Shown one piece after another: positions 7,410 through 15,767 of a stretch of 33,427 nt of DNA (the stretch's first letter is position 1; the number at the start of each line of letters is the position of its first letter). A program made the position numbers and the translations under genes. The notes beneath the pieces are model-generated. The model saw only the letters and a list, made by a program, of their open reading frames with translations, did not search any database and was not told the DNA's origin. Location: the NCBI GenBank assembly GCA_910579145.1, contig CAJTTQ010000024.1:1-33427 (forward strand). Direction: 5' to 3'. The stretch comes from an uncultured Eubacterium sp. (GTDB lineage: Bacteria; Bacillota; Clostridia; Lachnospirales; Lachnospiraceae).

Positions 7410-8386
7410 GCGAAGAAATAAAAGAAACAGGACAGGAGACAATGGCGGATTTCGAGGACGAGATCAACGCCTCTTTTGTGACATTTCAGGAGGGGGACAT
7501 CATCCGGGGAACGGTAGTTTCCGTCGAGGAGGAAGAAGTTATCTTAGACCTGCAGTCATTTTCACAGGGAGTCATCCCGGCGGAGGAATATAGCGATGAT
7601 CCGGATTTCCATGCGATGGACGAGATTCGGGTAGGGGATGAGCTGCGCGTGATGGTACTTTACGAGGATGAGATGGGACGGACGGTTTTGTCGCTCAAAC
7701 AGGCACGGAAAACGGAGAGCTGGGCCTCACTGCGCGAGGCGCTGGAAAGCCGACGTATTTATGAAGTGAAAGTAAAGGAAGTGGTCAATGCCGGCGTGGT
7801 AGCTTATGTAAACGGGATCCGGGCATTTATTCCGGCGTCCAAACTGGCACTTTCGTATGTGGAAGAGGGAGAACTGCCTGATTATGTGGGAAAAACGCTG
7901 AAAGTACGCGTGATCACCGCGGACGAGGACGCGGATAAGCTCGTATTGTCCGCCAAAGAGGTGGCGAAAGAAGAAGCGGCGGGTATTTACGAAAAGAAGC
8001 TGAACGCCCTGCAAAAAGGGTATATGACAGAAGGAACGGTGACGAGGATAGAGTCGTATGGCTGTTTTGTGGAGATTGGCGACGGGTTGACAGGACTGGT
8101 ACACATTTCCCAGATCTGTCACAAATTTTTGAAATCACCAAAAGAAGTGGTGAAACTTGGTATGAAGGTAAAAGTAAAGGTGCTGGATGTGGCCGACGGA
8201 AAGATCCGCCTCAGTATGAAGGAGGCAGAAGATCTGGCGCCGGAACTCGATGAAGCGGAAAATCCTGCCGATGACGTGTCGATGGAATATACCGATGAGG
8301 AGGCGACGACATCGCTGGCAGGACTTTTGAAAGGGATTACGATTTTTCCAGCTGATGATACATCCGATACGCATACGCCGCAGTAA
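7406..8386 (+). CDS. RNA-binding protein with three S1 domains (ribosomal S1-like)
   Basis: 326-residue cytoplasmic protein with three S1/OB-fold modules at about 28-105, 118-187 and 205-272 (the last with GCFVEIGDGLTGLVHISQI), preceded by an acidic N terminus and followed by an acidic, probably disordered tail. It resembles the shortened S1 homologues of Firmicutes such as Bacillus YpfD, whose role in translation differs from that of six-domain proteobacterial S1. It may bind mRNA or the ribosome; no enzymatic motif is present. It ends the rightward operon, and its last 50 bases overlap the 3' end of the convergent YhfC-like gene. Confidence 0.88.
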   Translation: MSEEIKETGQETMADFEDEINASFVTFQEGDIIRGTVVSVEEEEVILDLQSFSQGVIPAEEYSDDPDFHAMDEIRVGDELRVMVLYEDEMGRTVLSLKQARKTESWASLREALESRRIYEVKVKEVVNAGVVAYVNGIRAFIPASKLALSYVEEGELPDYVGKTLKVRVITADEDADKLVLSAKEVAKEEAAGIYEKKLNALQKGYMTEGTVTRIESYGCFVEIGDGLTGLVHISQICHKFLKSPKEVVKLGMKVKVKVLDVADGKIRLSMKEAEDLAPELDEAENPADDVSMEYTDEEATTSLAGLLKGITIFPADDTSDTHTPQ

Positions 8387-9167
8387 ATACGACGACGGTT
8401 CCGGTCAGGCAGAGGCTGATCATCGTATTGTTTAGAATGCCTACATTTGTCAGGTTGGCTGGCAGGTAGCCGATGATGTGCAGGACGATGGCGATCGGAA
8501 ACAGATGTTTTAATTCCTTGTGCTGGATGGCGAGGTAAATAAAGATGGCGAGGGAAGCCTGGAACACGAGGGCGAGGAGACGCTCGATCCCGGCGGCAAT
8601 ATGGTCTGACGGCGGGATGGCGATCAGCTGCTGGATGGCCTCCGTCTGTGCGACGGCGTCTTCGCCGGTGATGCCCAGTTTCTCGAAATAGCCGTCGATA
8701 CCGAATGAATTTACCAAAAACGCGATGACGATATTTCCCATCGTAAGGGAACTGCCGTAGGCGATCGTTTCAAAACTGCCGTGGCCGAATCCGAACAGGA
8801 ACGCGTTTTCCCTGCCCTGGCGGGAATTCATACATTTCTTTAACCCGATGTATTTCCCGGTTTCCTGAAAGATACCGGCGACGACGGCGCCGTACACGGC
8901 GTAATACACCGGATGGTTCGTCGGCGTTAAAAATCCGGACAGGGAAAGTCCGCCTAAAATGAGTATGTGAAACAACTGTTCCCCGAAAAAGGCAAAGGCG
9001 ATATAAAATGCCATGCCGATGAAAAAAGAAGAAATCTTCGTCTTCGTTTTTGTCCTGGATTTGTAGTACCCTAAAAAGAGAAAGGGAATGGCCGTGCATA
9101 AAAGAGCGATAATGACCATGCTCGTGATGGACTGTTGTGAAAACTGGTCTGCGATCATTTGGTTCAT
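8337..9167 (-). CDS. YhfC-family intramembrane protein (protease-like)
   Basis: Polytopic membrane protein with about seven hydrophobic segments, matching the YhfC family (predicted glutamic-type intramembrane proteases distantly related to CAAX processing enzymes). Conserved elements are GAVVAGIFQETGKYIGLKK, where many relatives have E-E in place of Q-E, and FLFGFGHGSFETIAYG with its buried His and Glu. I chose the ATG at 9167 because GAGG lies 6 bases upstream; an in-frame ATG at 9179 lacks a good site. The function is unproven and the Q for E change may affect activity. It is a single leftward gene between two rightward blocks; its 3' end overlaps the S1 gene. Confidence 0.8.
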   Translation of the reverse strand: MNQMIADQFSQQSITSMVIIALLCTAIPFLFLGYYKSRTKTKTKISSFFIGMAFYIAFAFFGEQLFHILILGGLSLSGFLTPTNHPVYYAVYGAVVAGIFQETGKYIGLKKCMNSRQGRENAFLFGFGHGSFETIAYGSSLTMGNIVIAFLVNSFGIDGYFEKLGITGEDAVAQTEAIQQLIAIPPSDHIAAGIERLLALVFQASLAIFIYLAIQHKELKHLFPIAIVLHIIGYLPANLTNVGILNNTMISLCLTGTVVVFTAAYAYRMYHQLEKS

Positions 9168-9305
9168 ATGGTTCCTCATTTCCGCCGCAGGTTTTTGTCA
9201 GTGTCTGACCCTGTGGCTTTTCGTCTGTATTTATTCATTCATCATTATAAACGAGTATCATGTAAAATACAACACATTTTGTGAGAGAAACATTCGGAGG
9301 CTGCG

Positions 9306-10784
9306 ATGGAAACAGGTTTGTATGAAACACTGACCGGATACGGCCGGCAGGGGATCCTGCCGATGCACATGCCGGGACACAAGAGAAATCCGTCCTTTGT
9401 GATGGAAAATCCGTACGGGATCGACGTGACCGAAGTGGCGGGGATGGATGACCTGCATCATCCCGAGGGGATGATCCGGCGCAGGATGGATTGGGTCGCA
9501 GAGAAGTACCACTCGGAAAAGTCGTACCTTCTCATCAATGGGAGCACGGGCGGGATTCTTTCCGCGATCGCGGCCTGCTGCCGGCACGGGGACCGGATCG
9601 CAGTGGCGCGCAACTGCCATAAATCGGTTTATCACGCCATTCGTCTGCTGGAACTTCGCCCTGTATACATGTACCCAGAAGAGACCGGCGGGGACCTCGG
9701 GCGCCTCGGCATTCCCGGGATCCTTTCGGAGCAGTCCGTAGAACAGGTATTGCGCAGCTATGAGGATGTACGCTGCGTTATACTCGTGTCGCCCACGTAT
9801 GAGGGGATCGTATCCCCGCTCCGGGAGATCGCGGAGGTGACGGCGCGTTACGGGGTGCCGCTCATCGTGGACGAGGCGCATGGCGCACATTTTAACTGGC
9901 ATCCTTCGTTTCCGGAAACAGCGGTGGAGGCGGGAGCGGATCTCGTCGTGGAGAGTCTGCACAAGACGCTGCCGTCCCTCACGCAGACGGCCGTCATTCA
10001 CGCCCGTTTTGGCCGGATCTCCAAAGAGCGTCTCGAATGGTGCCTGCAGACGTTTCAATCGAGCAGTCCGTCTTACGTGCTGATGGCTGGCATCGATCGG
10101 TGTTTTGCATATATTGAGAGGGAAGGGCAGGAAGCGTTTGATCGGTATGTAGATAATCTCCGGCAGTTTGAGGAGGAAATGAAACAGTTGAAGCGGTTGT
10201 ACCTGTTTGATTCTCCCAGGAAGGAACGATCGAAGATCGTGATCGCCGCCGACCGCACGGGGATGTCAGGGAAGGAACTGGCAGAGTGTCTGCGGACGAG
10301 ATACCGGATCGAGACAGAGATGAGCCTCGGGGATTACTGTATCGCTATGACGAGCGTCTGTGACGAGGCGCAGTCGTTTGAGAGGCTGGGAGCGGCATTG
10401 AAGGAAATTGACGCCGGACTGTCGCGGGTAGAAAAAGATGACTGTGGGTTTTCCTCTATATTTGACAGGGATCGTATCCGATATATATGGCAGAAACCGG
10501 AGAGGGCCATGTACAGTTACGAGGCTGCTTTTTGTCCACGCGAGCGCGTACTGCTTGAACAGGCAGAAGGGCGCGTTGCGGCGGAAGATGTGATGTTATA
10601 TCCGCCCGGGATTCCGTTACTCGTTCAGGGAGAGGTTTTTTCCGGGGAAATGATTCGGACGATACAGGCTGGTATCGGCATGGGGTACGCGATAGACGGC
10701 GTGGAAAACGGGTGTGCGGATGTCGTGAAAACAGGAGGAGCCGGTTCTGTGGCAGAACGCGTGAACGGGCAAAATGGGAAATGA
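9306..10784 (+). CDS. Orn/Lys/Arg decarboxylase family PLP enzyme (YaaO-like)
   Basis: Fold-type I pyridoxal-phosphate enzyme related to Bacillus YaaO/SpeA. Evidence: MPGHKRNP at 22-29, GSTGGILSAI at 79-88 (phosphate cradle), VSPTYEGI, DEAHGAHF with D189, and the PLP lysine K220 in ESLHKTLPSLTQ. The C-terminal Orn/Lys/Arg domain follows (YPPGIPLLVQGE). At 492 residues it is the short form. CGGAGG precedes the ATG. Its position ahead of a nucleotide kinase, yaaR and holB matches the Bacillus order. Whether the substrate is arginine, lysine or ornithine cannot be read. The last 55 bases are part of a tandem duplication. Confidence 0.9.
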   Translation: METGLYETLTGYGRQGILPMHMPGHKRNPSFVMENPYGIDVTEVAGMDDLHHPEGMIRRRMDWVAEKYHSEKSYLLINGSTGGILSAIAACCRHGDRIAVARNCHKSVYHAIRLLELRPVYMYPEETGGDLGRLGIPGILSEQSVEQVLRSYEDVRCVILVSPTYEGIVSPLREIAEVTARYGVPLIVDEAHGAHFNWHPSFPETAVEAGADLVVESLHKTLPSLTQTAVIHARFGRISKERLEWCLQTFQSSSPSYVLMAGIDRCFAYIEREGQEAFDRYVDNLRQFEEEMKQLKRLYLFDSPRKERSKIVIAADRTGMSGKELAECLRTRYRIETEMSLGDYCIAMTSVCDEAQSFERLGAALKEIDAGLSRVEKDDCGFSSIFDRDRIRYIWQKPERAMYSYEAAFCPRERVLLEQAEGRVAAEDVMLYPPGIPLLVQGEVFSGEMIRTIQAGIGMGYAIDGVENGCADVVKTGGAGSVAERVNGQNGK

Positions 10785-10901
10785 AACCCACACAAAGAAA
10801 ATGGTAGGGAAACAGGAGGAGAAGGCCCTGTGGCAGAACGCGTGAACGGGCAAAATGGGAAATGAAACCCACACGAAGAAAATGGTAGGGAAAAAGGAGG
10901 A
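10730..10901 (+). repeat. 81-bp tandem duplication at the decarboxylase 3' end
   Basis: Copies at 10730-10810 and 10811-10891 are nearly identical, differing mainly in a short patch after AGGAGGAG and at single bases, with a third partial start at 10892-10901. Each unit begins with AACAGGAGGAG and contains the end of the decarboxylase frame (…VAERVNGQNGK and stop). The period is 27 codons, so copy 2 is in the same frame behind the first stop. The AGGAGG of the third partial unit is the ribosome site of the following kinase gene. Confidence 0.9.
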
Positions 10902-10906
10902 TGGAT

Positions 10907-11506
10907 ATGGGAAAATTATTTGTGATCATGGGAAAAAGCGCGACGGGAAAAGATACATTGTACAAAAAGATCAAGGAGCGCCATCCAGAGTTAAAAGAAA
11001 TCGTCACCTATACGACGAGGCCGATCCGGAAAGGGGAGACCTATGGGAAAGAATATTTTTTTGTCTCCAAAGAAGAGATGTATGAGATGAAAGAGCAGGG
11101 AAAGATCATCGAGTGCAGGCAGTACAATACCGTGCTGGGGCCGTGGTTTTATTTCACGGCAGACGACGGACAGATTGATTTTTCGACGGGTGATTACCTT
11201 TTGATCTCTACGCTGGCCGGATACGAAAAGCTGCAGGGAGTATTTGGCATGGAACAAATAGTTCCGCTCTATATCGAGGTGGATGATATAGAAAGGCTTG
11301 AGCGGGCGGTGGCGAGGGAGAGAGCGCAGACGACTCCGTGTGTGCCGGAGCTGTGCCGGCGTTTTTTGGCGGATGAAGAAGATTTCTCAGAGGAGAAACT
11401 GCAGGAGGCAGGCATCGAAATTCGGATCATAAATAAGGATTGCGAGCAGGCGGTAGAGCATATTGAAAAACTTATTTATGGCAGCACGCATGTTGGACTG
11501 GATTAA
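10907..11506 (+). CDS. guanylate-kinase-like nucleotide kinase
   Basis: P-loop kinase with features of the guanylate kinase family: GKSATGKDT at 9-17 (Walker A), TYTTRPIRKGETYGKEYFFV at 34-53 (GMP-binding and acceptor loop), and an Arg-rich lid RAVARERAQTT near 133. The second substrate-binding segment normally read as G-N-Y-Y-G-T is divergent (YNTVLGPWFYFTADD at 73-87), so substrate specificity is uncertain. The start is ATG 10907: AAGGAGG (10894-10900) abuts ATG 10901 but lies 6 bases from 10907. It occupies the place of thymidylate kinase (tmk) in the Bacillus yaaO-tmk-yaaQ-yaaR-holB order, yet it lacks Tmk features. A canonical gmk may exist elsewhere in the genome. Confidence 0.82.
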   Translation: MGKLFVIMGKSATGKDTLYKKIKERHPELKEIVTYTTRPIRKGETYGKEYFFVSKEEMYEMKEQGKIIECRQYNTVLGPWFYFTADDGQIDFSTGDYLLISTLAGYEKLQGVFGMEQIVPLYIEVDDIERLERAVARERAQTTPCVPELCRRFLADEEDFSEEKLQEAGIEIRIINKDCEQAVEHIEKLIYGSTHVGLD

Positions 11507-11563
11507 ATGCGAAAAAAATGTTACAATGGAGAGTAGAACAGATTCCTGGGAGGAGATGAGACC

Positions 11564-12004
11564 GTGGACATTAAGATTGATCAGATTCAGCAGCCGACGA
11601 TGGCGCAGACGGCGAGACCGGTTCAGGAAACCAGTGAGGATTTTAAGTTCACCCTGATGAGCTCACTGGAGGAGGACGGACTCCAGGCCAGGCTCACCCT
11701 GATGATGGAAGATATTACGATGCAGGGGAAAAAGCTGGGCAAGCATATGGATGTAAGGGACATGAAACATTACCGGAAGCTGATCCAGGAGTTTATGAAT
11801 GAGATTGTCAGCCGGTCTCATAAATTCAGCAGGGAGAACTTTTTGGACAGACGGGGACGGCACCGGGTATACGGAATGATCAAACGGGTCAATTCGGCAC
11901 TTGACGAACTGGCGCAGGAGCTGATGAAAGATGAAAAAGATCATCTTGCGATATTAGGTAAGATCGATGAGATACGTGGGCTTCTGCTCGATATTCTTAC
12001 CTGA
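11564..12004 (+). CDS. YaaR family protein (DUF327)
   Basis: 146-residue helical protein matching the YaaR family found upstream of holB across Firmicutes; the function is not established. The N-terminal 25 residues are Gln/Thr-rich and likely flexible; the rest is charged helices with the family-like block YRKLIQEFMNEIVSRSHKFS (61-80 approximately), followed by RGRHRVYGMIKRVNSALDEL. The start is GTG 11564, with GGGAGGAG 8-9 bases upstream. It sits between the kinase gene and holB, in the expected order. Confidence 0.85.
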   Translation: MDIKIDQIQQPTMAQTARPVQETSEDFKFTLMSSLEEDGLQARLTLMMEDITMQGKKLGKHMDVRDMKHYRKLIQEFMNEIVSRSHKFSRENFLDRRGRHRVYGMIKRVNSALDELAQELMKDEKDHLAILGKIDEIRGLLLDILT

Positions 12005-12045
12005 ATCCGGAAACACACAGATAACAGATAAAGGAGGCGGTTGCT

Positions 12046-13032
12046 ATGTTTTTATTTTCAGAGATCATGGGACATGAGGATATTAAAGAGCATTTGCAGA
12101 TGGCGATTCGTGGGGACAAGCCTTTTCACGCCTATATTTTCCACGGCGAGGTGGGCTGTGGAAAGGAGACGATGGCGAAAACATTTGCGGCCGGGCTGCA
12201 GTGCCAGTCCGAGATCAATAACCGGCCGTGCGGCGACTGCCCGTCGTGCAAGCAGATGGAATCGGGCAACCAGCCGGATGTGATCTGGGTGAACCGGGAA
12301 CTGTCGAGCATCGGAGTGGATGATATACGCGAAAAGATTAATAGTTCGATCGCGATCAAGCCATTTTCCAGTCCCTATAAAATATTTATCGTGCCGGAGG
12401 CGGACCGCATGACGGAGGCCGCGCAGAACGCTCTTTTAAAGACGATCGAGGAGCCGCCGGAATACGGGATCATCCTTCTTCTTACGAGCAATATGGATGC
12501 CATCCTGCCGACGATACAGTCGCGCTGCCTGAAATTGGAATTTCGTCCTCTTTCCACGGCAGCAGTCGAAAAGTATCTGATTGAAAAATACGATGTGGTC
12601 GATTACCGCGCGCGCACGAGCGCTATTTTCGCCCAGGGAAATCTGGGGAAAGCGATCCGCTATATCGAATCCGAAGACTTTGAGGAAAAGCGCGATAAAG
12701 TATTAAGGATACTGAAAAATGTGCATACTATGGATGTTTCGGAGATGCTCGAGATCATTAAGGAAGTGGGCGAGGATAAAGCGGATGCCAAAGATTACAT
12801 CGATCTCATGGTACTGTGGTACCGGGATGTATTGCTATTTAAGGCGACAAAGAATATGAACCATTTGATCTTCCAGGGGGAGTACCGCGCGATCTCGTCC
12901 GAGGCGAACCAGCGGGATTATGAAAAAATAGAGGAAATTTTAAGTGCTTTTGATAAAGCGAAGCTCCGGTTGAAGGCAAACGTAAATTTTGAGGTCGCGA
13001 TGGAGTTAATGCTTTTGGCAATGAAGCAATAG
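12046..13032 (+). CDS. holB: DNA polymerase III delta' subunit
   Basis: Clamp-loader subunit delta', part of the complex that loads the beta sliding clamp at primed sites. Evidence: HAYIFHGEVGCGKETMAK (P-loop), a four-Cys zinc module beginning C…C-G-D-C-P-S-C, ALLKTIEEPPEYGIILLL, and the SRC motif in TIQSRCLKLEF, all typical of delta'/gamma-family AAA+ proteins. Its 328 residues fit the subunit. AAGGAGG precedes the ATG. ricT starts 12 bases downstream, so both are probably co-transcribed, as in Bacillus. Confidence 0.93.
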   Translation: MFLFSEIMGHEDIKEHLQMAIRGDKPFHAYIFHGEVGCGKETMAKTFAAGLQCQSEINNRPCGDCPSCKQMESGNQPDVIWVNRELSSIGVDDIREKINSSIAIKPFSSPYKIFIVPEADRMTEAAQNALLKTIEEPPEYGIILLLTSNMDAILPTIQSRCLKLEFRPLSTAAVEKYLIEKYDVVDYRARTSAIFAQGNLGKAIRYIESEDFEEKRDKVLRILKNVHTMDVSEMLEIIKEVGEDKADAKDYIDLMVLWYRDVLLFKATKNMNHLIFQGEYRAISSEANQRDYEKIEEILSAFDKAKLRLKANVNFEVAMELMLLAMKQ

Positions 13033-13044
13033 GAGGAAAATAAA

Positions 13045-13953
13045 GTGAAAACGATCATTGGAGTCCGGTTTCGGCAGGCGGGGAAAATCTACTATTTTGA
13101 CCCGGGAAAACACGAAAATATCAAGAGGGGAACGCACGTCATCGTGGAGACGGCCAAGGGCGTGGAATATGGTACGGTAGTCCTTCCGCCGACACAGATG
13201 CCGGAAGAAAAAATCGTTGCCCCGCTCAAAGGTATCATACGGGTTGCCACGAAAGCGGATGAAGAGAATGAATCCAAAAACCGGGAGAAGGAAAAGGACG
13301 CGTTTGCCATCTGTCTCGAGAAAATCAGCAAACACGGCCTGGAGATGAAACTGATCGCGGCGGAGTATACGTTTGATAAAAATAAGCTGTTGTTCTATTT
13401 TACGGCGGACGGGCGCATTGATTTCCGCGAACTCGTAAAGGATCTGGCCTCGGTGTTCCGCACGAGGATCGAACTGCGTCAGATCGGCGTCCGCGACGAG
13501 ACGAAGCTGCGGGGCGGTATCGGGATATGCGGGCGCGCGCTTTGCTGCCACTCGTATTTGTCCGAGTTCGCGCCGGTATCCATCAAGATGGCAAAAGAGC
13601 AGAACCTTTCTTTGAACCCCACGAAAATATCAGGTGTGTGCGGCCGGTTGATGTGCTGCCTGAAAAACGAAGAGGAAGCCTACGAGGAACTGAACAGCCA
13701 TCTGCCGAATGTGGGCAGCCGTGTGAAGACGCCGGACGGACTGTCCGGTGAAGTGCAGAGCGTCAGTGTTCTGAAGCAGAAAGTCAAAGTCATCGTCAAT
13801 TTGGAAGACGATGAAAAAGAAGTCCGGGAGTATTCGGCAGACGAATTAAAGTTTCGCCAGGAGCGGCGCCGTGACCGCCATGCCTCCGAGACCGATAAGG
13901 AACTGAAAAAACTGGAAGCGATGGAGAAGAAGGAAGGAAAGTCAAAGATCTGA
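13045..13953 (+). CDS. ricT: RicT/YaaT PSP1-domain protein
   Basis: PSP1-domain protein; in Bacillus subtilis RicT (YaaT) forms a complex with RicA and RicF that carries iron-sulfur clusters and influences RNase Y activity, sporulation and competence. Diagnostic features here are the Cys clusters CGRALCCHSYL and CGRLMCCLKNEEE in the second half, the EYGTVV motif at about 48-53, and a charged, lysine/arginine-rich tail. The start is GTG 13045 behind TAGGAGG. Its TGA overlaps the next ATG by one base (TGATG). The yabA gene that follows it in Bacillus is absent. Confidence 0.92.
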   Translation: MKTIIGVRFRQAGKIYYFDPGKHENIKRGTHVIVETAKGVEYGTVVLPPTQMPEEKIVAPLKGIIRVATKADEENESKNREKEKDAFAICLEKISKHGLEMKLIAAEYTFDKNKLLFYFTADGRIDFRELVKDLASVFRTRIELRQIGVRDETKLRGGIGICGRALCCHSYLSEFAPVSIKMAKEQNLSLNPTKISGVCGRLMCCLKNEEEAYEELNSHLPNVGSRVKTPDGLSGEVQSVSVLKQKVKVIVNLEDDEKEVREYSADELKFRQERRRDRHASETDKELKKLEAMEKKEGKSKI

Positions 13954-14771
13954 TGGGACAGACGGAGCGCAGGAAACATATGGATGAACAAACGATCCGC
14001 ACGGGAAAAACAGAAAAGGAGCATTCTTCCCCTGTTTCTGAAAAGGTGCCGCTTCTGCCGGGGGAGCGGCTCGACGATTTACAGCGGGATGGACTGATGA
14101 TCATTCAGAATCCGAACTGGTTCTGTTTTGGCATGGATGCCGTTTTGCTGACTGGGTTTGTGAGAGTGCCGAAACAAAGCCGAGTACTGGATCTTTGTTC
14201 AGGGAACGGGGTGATCCCGATCCTTCTGACTGCAAAGACGGAAGGAAACTATTTTGAGGGATTGGAAATCCAGGCGGATATAGCGGAGATGGCGAACCGC
14301 AGTATCCGCTATAATGGTCTGCAGGACCGGGTACATATAACGATCGGTGATATCAAGGAAGCATCTTCGTATTTTGAGGCGGCTTCCTTTGATGTTATTA
14401 CGACCAATCCGCCATATATGATGCACTCGCACGGACTGACAAATGAGGCGGGGCATAAGGCGGTCGCCAGACATGAATTACTTTGTTCGCTCGATGATGT
14501 CCTGCGTGAGAGCGCAAAGCTTCTCAAACCGGGGGGACATTTTTTTATGGTGCATCGGCCGTTCCGCCTGAGTGAGATCATGAATACGATGACAAAATAC
14601 GCCCTGGAACCAAAGCGGATGCGCCTCGTCTATCCATACGTGGACAGGGAGCCGAATATGGTCCTGATCGAGGGGACACGGGGCGGGAATCCGGGGATGA
14701 CCGTGGAAAAACCGTTGATCGTATACAAAGCAGTCAATGAATACACACAAGAGGTGCGGGAACTGTATTAG
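13953..14771 (+). CDS. TrmN6-like tRNA (adenine-N6)-methyltransferase
   Basis: SAM-dependent methyltransferase matching YabB/TrmN6, which modifies A37 of tRNA-Val in E. coli. Evidence: family opening GERLDDLQRDGLMIIQN, SAM-binding VLDLCSGNGVIPILL, and the adenine-N6 catalytic motif TTNPPYM. The first 40 residues are variable and poorly conserved. Two starts are reasonable: ATG 13953, overlapping the ricT stop, or ATG 13980, which has AGGA 5 bases upstream; I give the longer one. In Bacillus a GIY-YIG gene (yazA) lies between this gene and rsmI; it is absent here. Confidence 0.85.
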   Translation: MGQTERRKHMDEQTIRTGKTEKEHSSPVSEKVPLLPGERLDDLQRDGLMIIQNPNWFCFGMDAVLLTGFVRVPKQSRVLDLCSGNGVIPILLTAKTEGNYFEGLEIQADIAEMANRSIRYNGLQDRVHITIGDIKEASSYFEAASFDVITTNPPYMMHSHGLTNEAGHKAVARHELLCSLDDVLRESAKLLKPGGHFFMVHRPFRLSEIMNTMTKYALEPKRMRLVYPYVDREPNMVLIEGTRGGNPGMTVEKPLIVYKAVNEYTQEVRELY

Positions 14772-14792
14772 ATGTTAGAAGGAGAAATATAT

Positions 14793-15632
14793 ATGGGAAC
14801 ATTATATCTTTGCGCTACGCCGATCGGAAATCTGGAAGATATTACACTGCGTGTGCTGCGTGTATTAAAAGAGGTGGATCTGATCGCGGCAGAGGATACG
14901 AGGCAGACGATCAAGCTGCTCAATCATTTTCATATCAAAACGCCGCTTACCAGCTATCACGAGCACAATAAATTCCAAAAAACGCCGGTGCTCGTAAAGG
15001 AATTGCTGGAGGGAAAGGAGATTGCGCTGGTGACCGATGCCGGGACGCCGGCGATCTCCGATCCCGGAGCAGAGCTTGCGCTCGCGGCGTATCAGGCCGG
15101 CGTTCCGGTCACTTCCCTGCCGGGGGCCTCGGCGGTCGTCACGGCGCTCACGTTATCGGGCCTGCCGACGAGAAATTTTGCCTTTGAGGGATTTCTCCCA
15201 CAGGAAACGAAAGAGCGGGAGAGGGTGTTAAAAAGGCTCGCGGAAACGACGTACACGACTGTATTTTATGAGGCGCCCCATCGTCTGCGGAAAACGCTGG
15301 AAGCGGTGGCGGAGGTGCTGCCCGGGCAGAGGAAGATCGCGGTCTGCCACGAACTGACGAAGAGGCATGAATCCGTGCTGCAGTGTACGTTGGCGGAGGC
15401 GGCCGCCTATTACCGCGACAATGAGCCGAAAGGCGAGTTTGTGTTTGTAGTAGAGGGGGCAGATGCCCTGGAGTTGGAGTTAAAGGAGAGGGAGAAGTGG
15501 AACGAGGTGCCGCTGGGCGACCATATGGAGCGCTATCTGTCGCAGGGGATGGGACGAAATGAGGCGATGAGGGCGGTGGCGAAAGAGAGAGGGATGACGA
15601 AGAACCAGGTGTATAAGGGACTGCTTTCATAG
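14793..15632 (+). CDS. rsmI: 16S rRNA 2'-O-ribose C1402 methyltransferase
   Basis: RsmI 2'-O-methylates C1402 in the ribosomal P site. Evidence: LYLCATPIGNLEDITLR at the N terminus, AEDTRQTIKLLNHF, SYHEHN, VTDAGTPAISDPGAELA (SAM-binding), LPGASAVVTAL, and the C-terminal helix with a run like AMRAVAKERGMTKNQVYKGL. The start at ATG 14793 has AAGGAG 8 bases upstream; an ATG at 14772 in the same frame sits before that ribosome site and adds non-conserved residues. It ends the rightward holB operon. Confidence 0.94.
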   Translation: MGTLYLCATPIGNLEDITLRVLRVLKEVDLIAAEDTRQTIKLLNHFHIKTPLTSYHEHNKFQKTPVLVKELLEGKEIALVTDAGTPAISDPGAELALAAYQAGVPVTSLPGASAVVTALTLSGLPTRNFAFEGFLPQETKERERVLKRLAETTYTTVFYEAPHRLRKTLEAVAEVLPGQRKIAVCHELTKRHESVLQCTLAEAAAYYRDNEPKGEFVFVVEGADALELELKEREKWNEVPLGDHMERYLSQGMGRNEAMRAVAKERGMTKNQVYKGLLS

Positions 15633-15712
15633 GGAAGAGAAAATGATGAACTACAATGCCTATATTGCGTTTCTTTCAGAGAAAAAAACTAGAAAAATAT
15701 GGTAATGACAGG

Positions 15713-15748
15713 CAAAAGGAAAGGCAGGAGTCTAGGGGGGCTCCTGCC
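15713..15748 (-). terminator. candidate terminator downstream of the AbrB gene
   Basis: Perfect 8-bp stem GGCAGGAG/CTCCTGCC (15723-15730/15741-15748) with a G-rich 10-base loop. Reading leftward it is followed by TTTCCTTTT (15722-15714), fitting termination of the abrB-like transcript. Reading rightward no T run follows, so it is less convincing for rsmI. Confidence 0.5.
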
Positions 15749-15767
15749 ACACTAAAGGGATATATGA

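Noticed and set aside
9258..10058. 266-codon frame antisense to the decarboxylase
   Set aside because: Arg/His-rich shadow of a well-recognised gene; no family signature.
10456..11007. 183-codon minus-strand frame with an internal repeat
   Set aside because: The repeat is the antisense image of the 81-bp tandem duplication.
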